A DNA stretch of 5,500 bases from Glaciimonas sp. (GTDB lineage Bacteria; Pseudomonadota; Gammaproteobacteria; Burkholderiales; Burkholderiaceae): the NCBI GenBank assembly GCA_014377145.1, contig JACMQE010000050.1, positions 1-5,500 on the forward strand, given 5' to 3'. This document shows positions 4,041-5,500 of this stretch, piece after piece. Made by a program: the position numbers and the translations under genes. How positions within the stretch are numbered: position 1 is the first letter of the stretch; every line of letters begins with the position of its first letter. Under the pieces are notes generated by a model. The model had not been told where the DNA came from. It did not search any database and worked only from the letters and a program-made list of their open reading frames with translations.

Positions 4041-5500
4041 ATGGGACAACCCACGATGCTCCGACAGGAAAAACAAAGCCCTAGGGCAATTTGTCAGTTA
4101 GTTAACTGGCGGGCTTGTCACCGTACTAGCGTTGCACTGGTCTTTATTGCACCTACTGCCTTGGCTTTGGCCACTTCACTTGGTTCAGCGGTTTCCCTTG
4201 CGCCAACGCTATTGGTAGATACTGGAATTTCAAAAGTTCGATCAGGCAAGGCCATCATTCGTGCGGCCATGCCTGCTTTAACGACAGACCGAGAAAGTTT
4301 GCGGTTATCTCTTGATGGCTTTCGTGTTGAGGGGGACCCTCGTTTGGTGCCTGAAGCACTTGATGACATCCTTGCCCCCTGGCGAGGCAAGACGCTTTCA
4401 TTCTCAGAATACGAGCAGGCCATTCACGCCGTAGCCGCTTATTTGCGTGTCAATGGACACCCCAACGCACAAGTCCGTATGTCGCGTGCTTTGGTTGGCG
4501 GAGGGGCTGTAATGATCGCCATCGATGGCTTGTCTGAAAACAGTCCCTTGATTGCGGCTGCTGAAGTTACGCCGAAAGTTGACGTTAAACGTTTTAAATT
4601 TAGTGGTCTGTCGCTGGTTCCGGAAAGTGAGTTACAGACCGTACTTTCTGAACTATCTGGTAAGCCATTAACTGCTGCAGAGATGGAAGATGCAGCTAAA
4701 AAAGTGGCTGATTATTTGCGAGCTAAAGGTTATCCCCTGGTTCAAGCTTATCTGCCACCGCAGCGCGTCGACACGGGTGAAATCGAAATCAAGGTACAAG
4801 AAGGCCGTCTTGACGGAACTCTTGGCCGTGATGGCTTAACCGTATCCAGCGCTGGGATCAGGGTCAAAACAGAAATCATTGAGGAATTTTTAATGCGTGG
4901 CGCCAAACCGGGTGAGGCCTTGCGCGTTGTTGATCTTGAGCGTGCTGTATTGCTTGCCAGTGATCTGCCTGGTATCAAAACCATTACCACTCAGATTGAA
5001 CCCGGTAGCCAGCCTGGTACAACACAGATTAAAGCGACCGTAGAAGAAACGAAAGTTTTCGCGGTCAACATCATGACGGACAATTACGGTAGCCGATACA
5101 CCGGCCAAGCTCGCGTGCTGGGGCAGGCTCAGCTAAACAGCCCTTTTGGCTATGGCGAACAATTGAGCCTTAATGCGGTCAAGTCATCTCTCATGTCGAG
5201 CTCGCGTTTGGGTGTACAGGCACCAGTAGGATCAAGCGGTTTAAAAGTGGGAGCTGCATACAGCCCACTGCGTGCTAATTTTGGCCTTGACATGGCCATA
5301 CTTGACCTGAATAGCAAAGCTGATATAGGCACTGTTTTTGTAAGCTACCCCTTAATCCGAAGTGCCGAAAATAATGTCAATGTTGGACTCAACTATGACA
5401 ATAAGCACTTTATTACTGACTTGACTTGGGGCCGTGAAAACGATCGCCGAGTTAACTTGGCTACGCTTGGTGCATCTGGCGACTTCATCGACAAACTAGG
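4041..5500 (+). CDS. TpsB-type outer-membrane transporter (ShlB/FhaC family) with an apparent extra POTRA domain; 3'-partial
   Basis: TpsB proteins are outer-membrane barrels that export large TpsA exoproteins after Sec transport. The frame is open to the window edge (486 codons seen). Seen: a signal peptide with a basic N-region and hydrophobic core TSVALVFIAPTALALA (29-44); a first POTRA-like unit, about 86-163 (LDGFRVEG, YEQAIHAVAAYLRVNGHP); a second, 180-257 (VKRFKFSGLSLVPESEL, AKKVADYLRAKGYPLVQAYLPPQ, IEIKVQEGRL); a third, 258-336 (FLMRGAKPGEAL, LPGI, a terminal TVEE); then barrel strands from about 339 (DNYGSRYTG 347-355, FGYGEQLSLNAV 369-380). FhaC and ShlB have two POTRAs, matching units two and three, so the first is extra. 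About 200 residues of barrel, including the VRGY-type L6 motif, must lie beyond the edge. The start is uncertain: ATG 4041 or ATG 4056 both fit the signal peptide, and neither has a clear Shine-Dalgarno. No TpsA partner is visible. Confidence 0.88.
   Translation, partial: MGQPTMLRQEKQSPRAICQLVNWRACHRTSVALVFIAPTALALATSLGSAVSLAPTLLVDTGISKVRSGKAIIRAAMPALTTDRESLRLSLDGFRVEGDPRLVPEALDDILAPWRGKTLSFSEYEQAIHAVAAYLRVNGHPNAQVRMSRALVGGGAVMIAIDGLSENSPLIAAAEVTPKVDVKRFKFSGLSLVPESELQTVLSELSGKPLTAAEMEDAAKKVADYLRAKGYPLVQAYLPPQRVDTGEIEIKVQEGRLDGTLGRDGLTVSSAGIRVKTEIIEEFLMRGAKPGEALRVVDLERAVLLASDLPGIKTITTQIEPGSQPGTTQIKATVEETKVFAVNIMTDNYGSRYTGQARVLGQAQLNSPFGYGEQLSLNAVKSSLMSSSRLGVQAPVGSSGLKVGAAYSPLRANFGLDMAILDLNSKADIGTVFVSYPLIRSAENNVNVGLNYDNKHFITDLTWGRENDRRVNLATLGASGDFIDKL

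Noticed and set aside
4118..4423. 101-codon minus-strand frame opposite the TpsB gene
   Set aside because: Serine/arginine-rich shadow translation of a strong coding frame on the plus strand, with no domain.
4748..5332. Several 60-80 codon minus-strand frames opposite the TpsB gene
   Set aside because: They lie fully inside the confirmed POTRA/barrel coding sequence and overlap one another; low-complexity shadow products.

Overview
The window looks like a piece of a Gram-negative, probably proteobacterial, chromosome (beta- or gamma-class is a guess from protein style and moderate base composition). The Gram-negative call rests on a periplasmic RND/HlyD-type adaptor and a two-partner-secretion (TpsB/ShlB/FhaC-type) outer-membrane transporter. 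No RNA gene, insertion sequence, CRISPR array or origin is visible.

Layout. (1) 47-2029 (+) encodes a short, accessory-type SecA-like ATPase. Its motor core is complete, but the protein stops inside the region matching the long scaffold helix of SecA. (2) 2026-2820 (+) encodes a minimal periplasmic adaptor. Its ATG overlaps the SecA-like stop by 4 bases (ATGA), so the two are almost certainly co-transcribed and translationally coupled. (3) 2821-2937 separates convergent genes and holds a long interrupted inverted repeat, a candidate terminator. (4) 2938-3615 (-) encodes an OmpR/PhoB-type response regulator whose receiver keeps the phospho-acceptor Asp but lacks the acidic pair and the conserved Lys. 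(5) 3616-4040 is a 425-bp divergent intergenic region with no convincing gene. It carries several dyads, a 7-bp tandem repeat framed by an 8-bp inverted repeat, and an 11-bp direct repeat. (6) From 4041 to beyond the right edge (+) runs a TpsB-type transporter with a signal peptide, apparently three POTRA-like domains instead of the usual two, and the start of its beta-barrel.

How the parts may work together (inference). An accessory SecA motor, a periplasmic adaptor and a TpsB pore beside an orphan-looking regulator could form a dedicated, regulated export route for a large surface or secreted protein encoded outside the window. In this reading the SecA-like ATPase handles the inner membrane step, the adaptor spans or chaperones in the periplasm, and the TpsB protein with its enlarged periplasmic part provides the outer-membrane pore. 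No substrate gene, inner-membrane transporter or histidine kinase is present in these 5.5 kb, so the combined system is a hypothesis; the individual family assignments are much firmer.
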